From contig CM076997.1 of assembly GCA_039090855.1 (NCBI GenBank), positions 168,112,709 to 168,176,708 of the forward strand: 64,000 nt of DNA. Direction: 5' to 3'. Shown piece by piece: positions 1 through 11,417 of this stretch (within the stretch, counting starts at the first letter, position 1; every line of letters begins with the position of its first letter). The stretch comes from Macrothele yani (Eukaryota > Arthropoda > Arachnida > Araneae > Macrothelidae). The notes under the pieces were generated by a model, which was not told where the DNA came from, made no database searches, and saw only the letters and a list, made by a program, of their open reading frames with translations. Both the position numbers and the translations under genes were made by a program.

Positions 1-35
1 CTGTGTCAGTTGAACGCTGACCAAAGCCCCGTCAC

Positions 36-80
36 TATCGCTATATGCGATAGTGACTATCACTATCGCATATAGCGATA
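36..80. repeat. Perfect 20 bp inverted repeat, 5 nt loop
   Basis: Bases 36-55 and 61-80 are exact reverse complements around a 5-base loop. Each arm is itself partly self-complementary (ATCGC-tatat-GCGAT), so several folds are possible. No element boundary was recognised around it. Confidence 0.85.
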
Positions 81-672
81 TTCGGCGTCGGGCAAAATCA
101 TCCATATGTTGTATGTGAGACATTCTTTTGTTATTTCGGTTACGCAGTTTCTTGCTTCATCTGGGAAACACGCATTATAAACGACTATGCACGCTTTGGA
201 AAGAATATGAATGAACTCATACGCACATGACTCGATATCCTGCCAAACACTTTCTCTGCAGCTCTCATGTGCTTACAGCAAATTTACATACGGATTATGC
301 ATCCAGGAGTGTCTTCGAATATCACACCCTACTCGTGTGTATATGTTAGCAAGCTCTTTTATCTACATGACGATCGGTAATCATCAGATTTATGTTTCGT
401 CCTTACGTTTTAGACATCAGGGTATATCAAGATTTAGCGTTTCACAGTTTATGTGAAAAAAGCTTATTAAGAGGTTTATTTTAAAACTATCTAATGTACT
501 GTACATAAAAAGTTGCTTAGAAGGGCAAATTCTTTGCCTAGAAGTTTGGAAAAACAAAATCATCGAAAAGTACATGCAGCAAAATTTTAACTTCAAGTAA
601 ACAAACTCTGCGTAAAAGTCTATTGTTACTGTGCAGTCATTGAAAATTAATCATAGCCGAATATACTCTTTT
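81..672. other. No recognised feature
   Basis: AT-rich sequence with only short frames. I see no protein family, repeat or RNA gene here. Confidence 0.6.
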
Positions 673-996
673 ACTCGTAAAAAATAAAATGCGTGGATTC
701 ACGGTAAATTTCTGAAAATAACGTGCAGCAAAGTTGTCGGTATGTGTCCGTCTTTTTCAGAATCTACCGTTTTTAACAGTGCTCGTTTATTTTAACTCCC
801 CTTATTTTCACAGAGTTTCCGGTCAGAAATTCCGTTTATTTCAGAAAAGTCCGTTTTAGGTTTTCTCGTATTTAAACTGAAGTTTTGCAAAAATCAAACA
901 ATCTGCACTTTTCAACCCTTACCCCAGAAAATTATTTGGCAGAGTCAGGGTCGAACACCCTGATCTCATATGTGTGCTATGGATTAAGATCATCAG

Positions 997-1207
997 CCCA
1001 TAGAGCACCTATGGGATGATTTAGAGCGCCGCGTAAGAAGTCTGGAACCAAGGTCTACTTCTAAGCAACAGCTAGCGGTAACATTATGTATTGAATGGAA
1101 GCGCATTCCTATTGCTGTGTTCCAAAAGCTTGTCGAAAGCATGTCTCGAAGGGTCAGTGCATGCATTAAGGCCAAAGGTGGACTGACTCCGTAATAATGT
1201 ATGTCAA
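997..1207 (+). pseudogene. Tc1-like transposase, C-terminal fragment
   Basis: Bases 997-1194 read as the last ~65 residues of a Tc1-family transposase, starting at PIEHLWDDLERRV and ending in a stop at 1192-1194. The glutamate of the DDE catalytic triad (IEHLW) is kept. The fragment matches 2590-2808 closely, so it belongs to the same family as the element at 1640-2857. The N-terminal DNA-binding domains, both aspartates and both terminal repeats are absent. Confidence 0.8.
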
Positions 1208-1639
1208 TCAGCCAGAAAACACTCGTTAATTCACTTAACTTTTACCGTAAAACAAATTTCCCCACAATTAATTTTTTTGCTGTGTTAATAATGCGAGTGA
1301 ATTAGTCATTTCATTTTCTGTTGGAGATTATTATTTTTCTGAATAGCTTTATAATATTTTTTTTTCCTGTAATAGGACTTTTCACAAATTAAGTATTTTT
1401 CGAAATTTTCGAAGCAAATGCTTTTCAAACTAAGCATTTTTCATGCATGATTTTTCGAAGCAGCAAAATGCTTTTCAACTTGATTTTTTTTAACTGTCAA
1501 TGACATTCAATTATCTTTAAAAAAAGGTGAAATGTATTTTTTTATAGTATTACTTTACAAACCTCCTTCGCATAAAATTCACTCTAGATAGCTATAATAG
1601 CTTTTGTTTTAAAGGAGCCAAAGACTGTTACGTATACTA

Positions 1640-2857
1640 TATTGACAAAAGTCACCGGACACCCCTTCAAAAGCAAATGAACGGATCCGCTGCGTTGTTA
1701 AGGTGCGCGGTACAGCTTCAAACGGTATAAAAACAAGCTGACTGCGATTACATCACACTCTGAGGTTGAGTGAAAATGTCGCGCCGGGAAACAACTGACT
1801 TTGAGAAAAGAAAGATTCTTGGGTGTCATGTTAGTAGATTGTCCATAAGAGGAAAAGTGAGCCGTTTAAACATACCCAAGTCCACAGTTTAGGACGTACT
1901 GAATAAGTGGAAGACACATGGCGTGCCTGAAGCAACAAAACGTACCGGCAGACCAAAGAAAATCAGTGATAAAGGACGTCGAAGCCTCATGAGAGTCGTT
2001 ACAGCTAAACGACGGAGTGCTGCACAAGACCTCAGTGTACAAGTGAGTAACAATGCTGGAACCTCGGTATGTACACGTAACATTCGCAGAGAACTTCATT
2101 TTATGGGTTATCGTGTTCGTGCGACTGCTCATAAGCCTTTCACCTCCACTCGGAATGCAGCTCGTCGTTTAGCATGGTGTAAAGGACATTTATTGCGGAC
2201 CGTAGATCCCTGGAAACTGGTCCTATGGACTGATAAGCCGAGGTACACGATCCACCAGTGTGATTGCCGTGTGTGGGTATGGCGGCACCTGAGGTAACGC
2301 TATTTACTAGAGTGTACTGGTCCTACGGTCAAGTTTGGAGCTGGCAGTATAGTCGTGTGGGGGTGTTTTTCGAGGTATGGTCCCAGCCCATTGGTTATCG
2401 TGTCTGTTAACCAGCACGTCTACTTTCATATTCTGGACAAATATGCCCTACCAACTGTGTGGCAATATTATGGAACCGAGCCTTGTTTGTAGCAGCAAAT
2501 AGTGCACCGAGCCTTAAAGCAAGGACTGGTTCTGCGTGGTTTGACGATAACTCCGTAGCGTGTGTGGACTGGCCATCAAAAACCCTGGTCTTAATCCCAT
2601 ATAGCACCTATGGGATGATTTAGAGCGCCGCGTGAGAAGTCTGGAACCAAGGCCTACTACTAAGCAACAGCTAGTGGTAACATTATGTATTGAATGGAAG
2701 CGCATACCTATTGCTGTGTTCCAAAACCTTGTCGAAAGCATGTCTCGAAGGGTCAGTGCATGCATTAAGGCCAAACGTGGAGTGACACCGTACTAATGTA
2801 TGTCAACAAATGCTATGATGTGTTTTTCGTCTAAGTGTCCTGTGACTGTTGCCAATA
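1640..2857 (+). mobile_element. Tc1-like element, full length but decayed
   Basis: The left end reads TATTGACAAAAGTCACCGG and the right end is a mutated reverse complement (GTGACTGTTGCCAATA). Each end is followed by TA, the target duplication of the Tc1/mariner superfamily. Length is ~1.2 kb. It sits inside the CACTG-ended repeat, whose two halves resume on either side, so it is the younger insertion. Confidence 0.85.
1776..2796 (+). pseudogene. Tc1-like transposase pseudogene
   Basis: The start MSRRETTDFEKRKILG at 1776 begins a paired-like helix-turn-helix domain. Codon 39 is a TAG (1890-1892); the frame then stays open to 2297, through GRPKKISDKGRRS and the region before the first catalytic residue (LWTDKPRY, aspartate kept). 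After 2297 several frameshifts follow. The second aspartate position reads ANSAPS (D to N) and the glutamate codon of NPIEHLW has become TAG. The end KRGVTPY-stop is at 2796. The roughly 340-codon span fits the family. The protein cannot be active. Confidence 0.85.
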
Positions 2858-3439
2858 TAGTGCATATGAACGTCGTAAAATCACCTGTACAATGAGTACC
2901 CTGTTTCTTACAGTAACACAATACATAATAAATAGCTGGTGCATGCAATGGGGGAGAGGAGAAAAATATTCTGTGCCGCAAAATAAAAAATTCATGAGAT
3001 ATGCTATCCATAATATACTATCGCGCTACAAGATTTCAAAATCAAATACTTTCAGAGAGTATTGAAATTTAGCAGTTAATCAAATTTCCAAGTATTTCCG
3101 TGAATCTTTCCTATTACCGAAAATGTTTCGTTGTATGAATACGGAAAAAGTGTGAACGGAGTTTTTCCGTTATTATGAGAAAGGAATTGCGGAAAGGTTT
3201 CTGAAAATTAAGAATTTTCCGTTAACACATCTTGAAAACGGTAATTTACCTTCAATATAAGAAAGGTATTGCGGGAAGGTTTCTGAAAATTCGGAATTTT
3301 TCCGAGGTACGAAAAATCCGTGAAATGCAGGTTTCTTTCCGTCATTTTACGGAAAAGGTTGTATCAGAAATATACTTCGTTAATTCACAAAAGAAATGAC
3401 TGAAAGTGGCTCCTGAATTTCAGAAAATCCTTTACAGTG

Positions 3440-5187
3440 TTTTGTGTAGAAAAATAAAATATCTGAAGTTTTCTGTGCTTTATACTTTATGTTTTTCTTT
3501 ATAATTGCACTTTCATCCAGTTTTTCAATTTGCATTATATGACCTAACATAGCAGGACAGGTGGCCACATTGTTTTCGACATTGTCAAAATATCGTTCTG
3601 AACAATGGAACGCTGGTTTTAGCTAACACCCGTACTCGAATTTTCCTGGCTTTGCAAGAATTTAAGTTCGTTTTGCTTTCTTGTATAGAACTAGTCGCTT
3701 TAGCGGGCAATTTACTAGAAGTAAGAAATTAGCAAAAAATGTTACCCTACACAATAGATAAGTGGCTACTTTTGAGGAAATGTTAACAATTAGCAAAATA
3801 TAGTTCTTGTTTAAAAAATGTCTTTAATCACACCAACATGATCACTTAATCTGTTTTTACAGCAATTTTATCTCACAATCCCCTTTGTCTGAGCAGGAAA
3901 TAAAAAAGTGAGTTCCTTTTATCTCACTTAGTTTAACGAGTTCAATAGATCTGGCTGCTTTTATAGTGCCTGTTTTTCACTTTCACAACCTTCAGAATGT
4001 CTAAGCACAAACTGTAATCTGCAGCCATTGTTACCTCTGCAGTAGAATGTTCCACCTTGACAAAATTAATTAAATATTAGTAAAATTTAATTACGTCTTT
4101 AAAAGAACGTTTTCTAATTTTAACAAAATTCAAGCAAGTATGATGGATATGATATTGCAACACTTGTTTTGCAAAAAATAGCTCAGAAGTAGAACACTTG
4201 TGACAGTGACCTTGCGCTTTTATGGCACCGTTTTGGATCATTTGATCTCTGATGCCATCTTGGCAAATAACTTCTTTCACACTGAGATCTACCCCAAAAT
4301 CACAACAGAAATTTTTTCAACTTGAGTTCACTGATAAATTCTAAACAAAGAGCTTTGGTTTAATTTCTTTCCATCTGAGTTTGTTCTTGAATATGTCGAA
4401 GAGCGAGTTCACCTATTATTTAACACATTTCCTTCATCCTGAAATTTCTTATAATGAGCAACATACTAATAACGTCCTCCACGTTCCTCGTTTTATTATT
4501 GGTAGAAGAGCTAATATGAATATATATGGGCGCCTGAAAATGTGTACTTATGCGAAAATGACCATTCTGTGGAATATTGAGCAAAGCAATTTAAATATTT
4601 GATGAGGCATTTTTACGGGTTATTTAAGAACTTGTAGCGAAGAGCGCAATCGAAATTTCGTTCAGATAAAAATCCTCATGCTTAGAATATTAAGTCACTC
4701 ACTTGCACGTTCACGATTAGAAAAATGAATAAACTTTGTTTAATTACACACATAATGGCGAAGAGGAGCAGTGCAATAACATCCGCAATTGGAGCGGTAG
4801 AATGCCAGTAAAAAACATAGCACATGCTGTCAACGGAACAATTAGTAAAGAAGGTAAATCCTAATGGCTTTATAGGAGCGCACAATATTTAAAATGACTT
4901 CCTTAATTTAATTCATTAGGTAAAAGGAAGGATGAACACAGTTTTATTTTTATCACCCAGGATTGTCTTTCCAAGCACACACGCGTCTGGGCGAGAGGAC
5001 GTGGTACATATGCTGTTGTATTAACTTTTTCTCGAGATACACATTTTTCGTAAAGAGAGTGTTAATGCAAAACATGCATGTAAAAGTTAATTGTCGAGAT
5101 CATCGAGAAAGCGCTGCTAATTATGGAGCCACGCAAAAAAGAGCATTCTCTGTTACATCACTCAGATTTCTTCACATGTATACATAG
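3440..5187. other. No recognised feature
   Basis: AT-rich intergenic-type sequence. Short frames at 4077-4280, 4381-4602, 4682-4885 and 4963-5187 show no family motif and no repeat match elsewhere in the window. Confidence 0.6.
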
Positions 5188-5329
5188 TACAGCCAAAAGT
5201 TTATGACCACCCCTGATATAAGAAAGAACCGTAATCATCCGCCAGATGGCGTGTAGAGCAACATATAAAAATCATGTAAGGCATCAGAAAGGACACACAA
5301 TTGCAGACGGTATGCAGTTTCGCGTGAAA

Positions 5330-6240
5330 ATGGGAAAATGGCGTGACCTAACAGAGTTTGAATGAGCAAGTTAGTAAAATCACGCAATGCATTGATTATG
5401 ATACGCTTTCCAACATACCAGAAACCATTACTCAAGTTATTACTCAAATTATGAGAATAATAGCTGTGGAATAAATCTCGTTCCTGTATCCTCACCCCTG
5501 ACCTTATTTTGATGATATTAAACAGAATTGGTTCTGTATACCTCCGGAATAACAAACTGAAGTTTTGTCGCAATAGAAACATTTTTACGAAAGTTATGAC
5601 GCATAAAGGCAATGGGATGGATCCCACTCCTATGTCCTGACGTTAACCGCATTTTTCCCATTTTCAATAGGGTTCGTCCCCAGGTGATCCCCTACCACAT
5701 ACTAAAATTTCATCGAAATCGAACCATTTTTACGCAAGTTGTGACTCATAAGAGCAATGGAATGGATCCCGCTCCAATGTCCTGACCTTTGACCCCATTT
5801 CGTCGATTTTGAATAGGGTTCGCCCCCAGGTGGTCCCCTACCACATAATAAAATGTTATTGAAATCGAACCATTTTTACGCGAGTTATCGTGCGAACGGA
5901 CGGACAGACAGATGGACAAAGCTGGGGCATATACGCTTCTTCAACCTACGGTTGGAAAGCGTAAGAAATTATTGATTGTCTGCTAACGACTGAAGGGCGG
6001 TAGCATTACAGAAATGACCGACTTTGTAGGCTGTTCCCGTGGTGTAGTTGTTAAAGTGTTCCAGGAACGGAAGGAAACCGGAAAGACCTGCAGTAATCGG
6101 GGTAATAGTGGATGTCCACGATGCATTGACGACCATGGGCAGCGACGGATATCCTGACTAGTTCGATTCAATAGACGGGCAACAGTGGAACAACTGGCCA
6201 CAGTATTTCATTCAGGCACATCTAAGATCATATCGCAGAC
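5330..6240 (+). pseudogene. Tc1-like transposase pseudogene, DNA-binding part only
   Basis: The N-terminus MGKWRDLTEFE is at 5330-5362, then the insertion. After it, KGGSITEMTDFVGCSRG (about 5992-6042) continues the helix-turn-helix, followed by VVVKVFQERKETGK, a stop after QRRIS, and LVRFNRRATVEQLA. Only the N-terminal DNA-binding region and the start of the linker are readable. The catalytic DDE core was not recognised downstream, where frames are heavily broken. Confidence 0.7.
5368..5963 (-). repeat. Short copy of TIR-bounded tandem-array element
   Basis: On the minus strand this is a shortened version of the element at 46298-47475: same start (TACGCTTTCCAAC), same (GTCC)n tract, about three ~145 bp units, and the same tail (GTTGGAAAGCGTATCATAA, then an ATGCATTG-containing end). 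It interrupts a Tc1 transposase, which shows that the family is mobile. A possible 3 bp AAG duplication flanks it, but this is weak. Confidence 0.75.
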
Positions 6241-6432
6241 ATAAGTCCAACAAAATCTGCTCTCTATGAGTCTCCAGAGCCACCGTCCACTCTAGATACC
6301 CATAACGACTATTACGTTGTGAATTTGCATCTGTGAAGAGGAATTGGACTACCGAATAGTGGAAGTATTAGCGGCACCAGGAGATCATACGTCATACGAA
6401 CAAGTTGCCATAATGTTTTGACTGGACTGTTT

Positions 6433-6630
6433 ACGTTTATATTTCAGAGTTTAACGACCAGAGTTGGAACCCTTAAGGGATACAGAAAGTCTTACGTACC
6501 AAATTTAGCGTTACTGATCCCTCGGATAGAATGGAGCCCAGGCCGTACGACAGGTGCAGCACCTATGCTTCATTCAGGATGTAACCCCAGGGCAGTGATT
6601 CGAAACCTAACCGGGAACATACGCTTCTGA
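6433..6630 (-). repeat. Decayed tRNA-derived SINE, family I
   Basis: On the plus strand the phrase TTTAACGACC, followed by ACTGATCCCT and later GTGATTCGAAACC, matches in order the body and antisense B-box of the SINE at 25881-26093. It is heavily diverged and no target duplication is visible. Confidence 0.45.
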
Positions 6631-6911
6631 CTACACACCCACCTGGGAAGCACACAGTTGATACAAATGCATTATGAAATTGCTAACACACTCTTCAACC
6701 TCCGACTTGAACAGCGTTTAACTAGGCTCGTTCTTTTCTCCCCGAAGAGCTCAATAAAGATGGGTAATATTTTGTTCCAAACAAAAATACCGGCACTACT
6801 ATGATTTAACATTCGCACACCGCAATTTTGCCAAAACAACTACAGTTACAATTTCTTGCAGATGATGGTACTGTGTATTGGAGAATTTATTTATTTTTGA
6901 ATTCGAAGGTG

Positions 6912-8149
6912 CACTGCAAAAAATAAGTGGTGTGAATTCACGGAAAGTTTCTGAAAATACCGTGCAGGAAAGTTGCCGTTAGGTATCCGTGTTTTTCAGA
7001 AAATCCCCGTTTATTTTAACTTCCGTATTTTCAGTAGTCAGAAATTCCATTTGTTTCAGAAAAGTTCAATTTAGGTTTTTCCATATTTAAACTGAAATTC
7101 CGCTAAACTGACGAACTTACATTTTTTAGCCCTTTCCCCAGATAATTTTTCTGCTCCAGTCAGAATTGAACCAGGGCCTTTCGAACAGGCAACGCATGCC
7201 TTTAACAACTGAGCCACAGACACTCGAAAACTTTAGTCACGTACATCGTAAAAGAAATGGCGCGAAATAGAAGTTTGTTTTCTCTTGTCATTAATACGAG
7301 TGATTTAGTCACTTTATTTTCTGTTGGAGCTTTTTTTTTAATAGCTTTGCAATAATTGATTTTTCTGTAGGAGGACTTTTCATAAATTAAGCATTTCTCA
7401 TCGCGATTTTTCGAAGCAACAAAATGGCAAATTTATTTTTTTAAACTGACAATGACTTTCAGTTATCTTTTAAAAAGGTGAAATGTACTTTTTATAGTAC
7501 TATCTCGACAAAAAAAAAAAAAAAAAAAAGCTCGTGAATATAAAATTTACTCTTGGTAAATATAATAGCTTTTGTCTTAAGTCGTCCAACGACTGATTCA
7601 CAGACATCGTATAACCATCTGTACAATAAGTTAAGTACCCGGTTTCTTACAGTAACATAATATAAATATTAAATAGCTTGTGCACAAAATCGGGGAGAGG
7701 AGAAGAAATATACTGTGCCACAATAAACAAAATTCACGAGACATGCTATCCCCAATATCATCTCGCTGCAGAACTTCCAAATTCGACAGACGATTGAAAT
7801 TTAAACGTTAATCAAACCTCAAGTGTTTTCACCAATCGTTTCTATTACCGGTAATTTCTTGTCATACCGATGCGGAAAAAGGGAGAACGTTAATATACGA
7901 AAGGAACTGCGAAAAGATTTCTGAAAATTCAGAATTTTCCGTTAACACACTTCTAAAATGGTAATTTACCGTCAATATAAGAAAGAAATTGCGGAAAGGT
8001 TTCTGAAAATTCAGAATTTTCCCCCAGTACGAAAATTCCGTGAAATTCAGGTTTCTTTCCGTCATTTCACGGAAAGAGTTGTATCAAAATTATGCTTCGT
8101 TAATTCACGAAATAAATGGCTCGTGAATTTCAGAATTTGTTTTACAGTG
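6912..8149 (+). repeat. CACTG-ended repeat, copy B, uninterrupted
   Basis: Starts CACTGCAAAA and ends TTTTACAGTG, so the outer ~10 bp are inverted. It aligns along its length with copy A (673-3439) once the Tc1 insertions there are removed. Direct sub-repeats of about 75 bp containing GAAAGGTTTCTGAAAATTCA lie at 7900-8030. A 19 bp poly(A) tract is near 7510. No protein is encoded. Flanking duplications are unclear, so the superfamily is open. Confidence 0.7.
7145..7230 (-). ncRNA. tRNA-like sequence inside the CACTG-ended repeat
   Basis: Read on the minus strand it contains an A-box-like TGGCTCAGTTGTT and a B-box-like GGTTCAATTC at tRNA-like spacing. The stems do not fold into a complete cloverleaf. 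Copy A keeps only the T-arm region near 930-960. It is probably a captured tRNA or SINE head, not a working tRNA gene. Confidence 0.5.
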
Positions 8150-8339
8150 TGGTAGTTTACATGGACTCCTCTGTTGTTCGAGAAACTTCTCTTCCATCCT
8201 GCAGATCTCATTCAACCGTTTTCAGCATCAATAGATCTTTTAACTTGGCTATTGCCTCTATCCTGCTAGTCATTTGGCTATGTAAGTTCAAACGGCTTTT
8301 TGTAGAATATAAATCACGCTATGTACAAGACTTTCAGCA

Positions 8340-8978
8340 CCTGAACTTCAAAGAATTTCCTTATGATATCTACCAACAAATACATCTAAGAATATCGCTA
8401 TCATATCATCCAGCAGGCAAATCTAAGAATCTCCTAATTATATCTACCTGCATAAAAATCGAAAAATCTCCTTATAATATCTACCGCCAGACAAATCTAA
8501 TAATCACAAGGCCGCGGGTGGCCTAGTGGGCAACGTTTGTGATTGCCACGGAAAGGACCTCAGGTTCGATCCCAGGCAGGTACGAACGCTCGATCCACTA
8601 AATATCCGCCGTGCGTCGGATGGGCACGTTAAACCGTCGGACCCCGGGCACTGGTCCCCGATAATAAATAAGGGTGTCTTCCTCCCCCTTTCTACTTCGC
8701 TTCGGTGTGACTTTTCTTTCTGGCACGCTAGCCCAAATCTCCTAGCTTCCTATTTCTAAGGGTTGTTTAAGACCTAGGGTCAGACACTCCTTTCCTAAAA
8801 TACTCTACATATGATCACATGATGAATCTCATAATCACCTTACGATATCTACAAGCAAGCAAATCAAAGAATCTCCTTATAATATCCACCAGCAGGAAAA
8901 TCTAAAAATCTTCTTATGATATCCAGCGGTAGGTAAATCTAACAATATCCTTACGATGTCTACCGAAAGGTAAATCAT
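8340..8978 (+). repeat. ~45 bp minisatellite, split by a SINE
   Basis: Roughly four diverged units on each side of the SINE repeat the phrase AAATCTAAGAATCTCCTTAT followed by RATATCTACC and a CAGGCAAATC-like end. The open frames through this block are by-products of the repetition. Confidence 0.75.
8509..8810 (+). mobile_element. tRNA-derived SINE, family II
   Basis: The head GGCCGCGGGTGGCCTAGTGG (A-box) is followed ~45 bases later by GGTTCGATCC (B-box). A body of ~200 bases follows, with GATGGGCACGTTAAACCGTC and a C/T-rich tail. It lies inside the minisatellite; ATAATCAC occurs at both borders, which may be a target duplication or just the repeat unit. Confidence 0.75.
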
Positions 8979-11012
8979 TTAACAATGCAACATAAAACGT
9001 TCGTGAAACACTTGTGGGAGCAGGTCTGGAAATAAAATTAAAAACTTTAGTTAAATCTTAAGCAACGGAGGAATTTCCGAAAAGCTTTTGAATTGCAATA
9101 TATAGAACTGCGGCTTCAGTTTCCTTCAAGAGCACTAGATGTACTGTAAAGTATAATAGGCAGGACATACATGTGCACATCGCCAGTTTCTGTAATGTAT
9201 TTTCCGAAACATATACCTCAACACTCATACTGCCTTCAGTTACTTACGTTTCCAAAATCCACCATGCTTAATCATTTCTATATGCAACATAACAAATTCT
9301 GATTTTTTTTATAGGTGAGGCTTTTCAGATCCAGAATTTTCCGCCCCATTAGTTTTCAACCTTCAGATGTTCATAACTCTGTTGCTGTTTTACAACGTAC
9401 GGTTCTTAATGTACATAATTAAACTCTAGGGTGAAAAAAAATTAGGCATGTTACTTCGAACATAACCAACTTGTTAAAACTAATGAGAAATAATTCCTGC
9501 CAATAGTTTTTTCATTGAAATAATAGTTATCAAAATAAGGCGTTAAATGAGGACTGATAGCACGTTAATATTTTTTTATGTTATTCGGTACTGAGCTTTG
9601 CAGTGCTTTATCTCCGTTCATGCGGAACTTCGTATTATACGACCTTGTTACATGTGGCTTAAGCTATACTTTATTTCAGTTATGTAGATTCCAAGGTGTT
9701 CCCAGGAATTAGGTATATCGCTTAAATCTGATGTACTTTTGAAAATATCACGCTGTGACATTGGAGTTACTAATAATTAATAACGAGGAACAGTACACCA
9801 ACTATACGTTGAATTGCCAAACGTTTATTTAGATTTAGAATCAACGGAGCATGAAAGAGACAAAAAGGACAGAAAAGTAACCACTGCCTTATCCAGAAAA
9901 GTCAAGTTTAAGTCTACTGATCCTATGTAAGATGAAATAAAGAATAGTTTTCTACGCAACTACAAAATGTTCGGCTAGTCGAGAAACCTTAGAGACCATT
10001 ACCAACAATGAGGCTTGCAATGATAGCGTGTCTCTAGGGTTACTACAAATATGGAACCAGTTCTTCAAATAATAATATTTTTCCTCTCAAGGTACCTCGC
10101 GCCCAACCAACATGACGTCTCATTTCTTAGAATCAATAATTATATTCGCATCTATTAATTTATTGTCTAGTCATCAATATTTTCAACTTGATGAAGCGTT
10201 CTGTTATTCAGTTTGTTGTCTACCTTCCTTGAAAAAGCAATATGGTTGATGGGCGAAAGCTTTGGAACATTGATTTCTATTTTACGTCAATAAATTTGGG
10301 TTAGTAGCATATTTATACTATTTCTAGAGTTCCTAATATTCTTATTATTCTTAATTAGTTTTACCTCTTTTCGGAGAAATGCAATCTTCAGAACGGCTTC
10401 AGTTAGCATCACTCGATTGTAATTTACATGTATCCGCGTAAGAAGTGTTGGGATTGTACTGGATAGGCTTTAAATAGAAGCAGATCTAAAATAGAAGCAG
10501 ATCATCTGATTAATGTTTTGCACTATAATCAGTGACACTGCAATCCTGGAAAAAATTCAGGGTTGTATCCTGCAAGAGCAACCATGCATTTTTGAAGAAT
10601 ATTCTAAGAGACAAAAACAACTACTTCACATCCCTCATAAGTATCAGTATCGTCACATTATCAGATGATTGTAAGCTTTCGCAAAATGTGATTGCCTTAA
10701 CGTTTATCGAAGTATCTTTATGAGAATTATTGATTATCTCAATTCAGACTTCTCTGCGTGAATAAAATATTTAAATCACGGAATGTTTTGTACGTTGGGT
10801 TCAATTTTGAACCCATTCTCCTAGAGAATTTTGTATTTTTTTATGAACATTTTATATGCATTTCCACCTTTTAATGATGTTTCAATACATATATTCACTT
10901 ATTTTTCGGCATATAAGTATTTGACTGTAGTTAAAACTTGTTTCAACTGTTACCTTGATTGGGCAATGAATGATGAACTTCGAGTACAAATTTCAAGTAT
11001 ACATCCCTTTTT
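8979..11012. other. Mostly unrecognised; one dispersed repeat
   Basis: No coding or RNA signal. Bases 10220-10325 (CCTTGAAAAAGCAATATGG, later GCGAAAGCTTTGGAA and a CAATAAA-like phrase) match 38380-38470, so they belong to a dispersed non-coding repeat of unknown type. Confidence 0.5.
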
Positions 11013-11351
11013 CAGACCAAGAAACATGGAGAGATGCATGCTTGGTGTAAACAGGAGGGATAAAAAGAGAAATTCATGGATAAGGAAAATGCCAAAAGTG
11101 GAAGACATTATGATCAGAGTAAAATCCTTGAAACGGCAGTGGGCTGGAAATATTACAAAAAGGATTGAGCACTGAAGGAAAACCGAAATTTTATACTGGA
11201 TTCCAAGAGATAGGAAAGGCCCAGAAGAAGATCACGTGGCAGATGGCTGGATGAAATTCGAAAGCATGCGGAAGTGACATCGACAAGACTGGCCGTTGTG
11301 GAAGAAACTTGGGGTGACATTCATCCAGCAGTGGATTGAAAATGGTTGACA
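11013..11351 (+). pseudogene. RTE-type LINE reverse transcriptase, extreme C-terminus
   Basis: The frame reads MERCMLGVNRRDKKRNSWIR, then VEDIMIRVKSLKRQWAGNI. After a stop and a frameshift it continues as RRRSRGRWLDEIRKHAEVTS and ends WGDIHPAVD-stop just before (GAT)n. This is the usual C-terminal tail of RTE/BovB-like endonuclease-reverse transcriptases, which end in short microsatellites. The catalytic domains are absent: a 5-prime truncated, dead insertion. Confidence 0.8.
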
Positions 11352-11361
11352 ATGATGATGA

Positions 11362-11408
<47 letters not shown>
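11352..11408 (+). repeat. (GAT)n then (TA)n microsatellite
   Basis: Bases 11352-11364 are GATGATGATGAT-like and 11365-11408 are nearly pure TA. The GAT part is probably the 3-prime tail of the LINE next to it. The TA tract borders a Tc1 insertion, and TA is the Tc1 target. Confidence 0.9.
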
Positions 11409-11411
<3 letters not shown>

Positions 11412-11417
11412 TATCTA

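Larger units (their letters stand above)
673..3439 (+). repeat. CACTG-ended repeat, copy A, interrupted by two Tc1 pieces
   Basis: The stretches 673-990, 1208-1637 and 2858-3439 align in order with 6912-8149, so this is one ~1.3 kb repeat split by later Tc1 sequence at about 997-1207 and 1640-2857. The right end reads TTTACAGTG and the left end is a damaged version of CACTGCAAAA, giving short inverted ends. The interior repeats the phrase GGAAAGGTTTCTGAAAATT and contains an antisense tRNA-like T-arm near 930-960. No coding capacity is visible. It is probably a non-autonomous DNA transposon, but the superfamily is not assigned. Confidence 0.7.
5190..6420 (+). mobile_element. Tc1-like element, 3-prime truncated, with an array element inserted
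   Basis: After a TA at 5188-5189 the sequence CAGCCAAAAGTTTATGACCA resembles a Tc1 terminal repeat. Transposase coding follows at 5330 and is broken at 5367 by a ~596 bp foreign segment. It resumes near 5964. The matching right terminal repeat was not found; recognisable sequence fades near 6420, where an antisense SINE relic begins. Confidence 0.7.

Noticed and set aside
5235..5627. 130-codon minus-strand frame, and similar frames at 46660-47577
   Set aside because: They lie in tandem-array units and change with unit phase; no family resemblance.
8116..8526. 136-codon frame
   Set aside because: Runs from the CACTG-ended repeat into the 45 bp minisatellite; no motif.
11346..11408. Start codon and Met/Ile/Tyr-rich leader joined to the Tc1 frame
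   Set aside because: It reads through (GAT)n and (TA)n microsatellite; the family start is at 11533.
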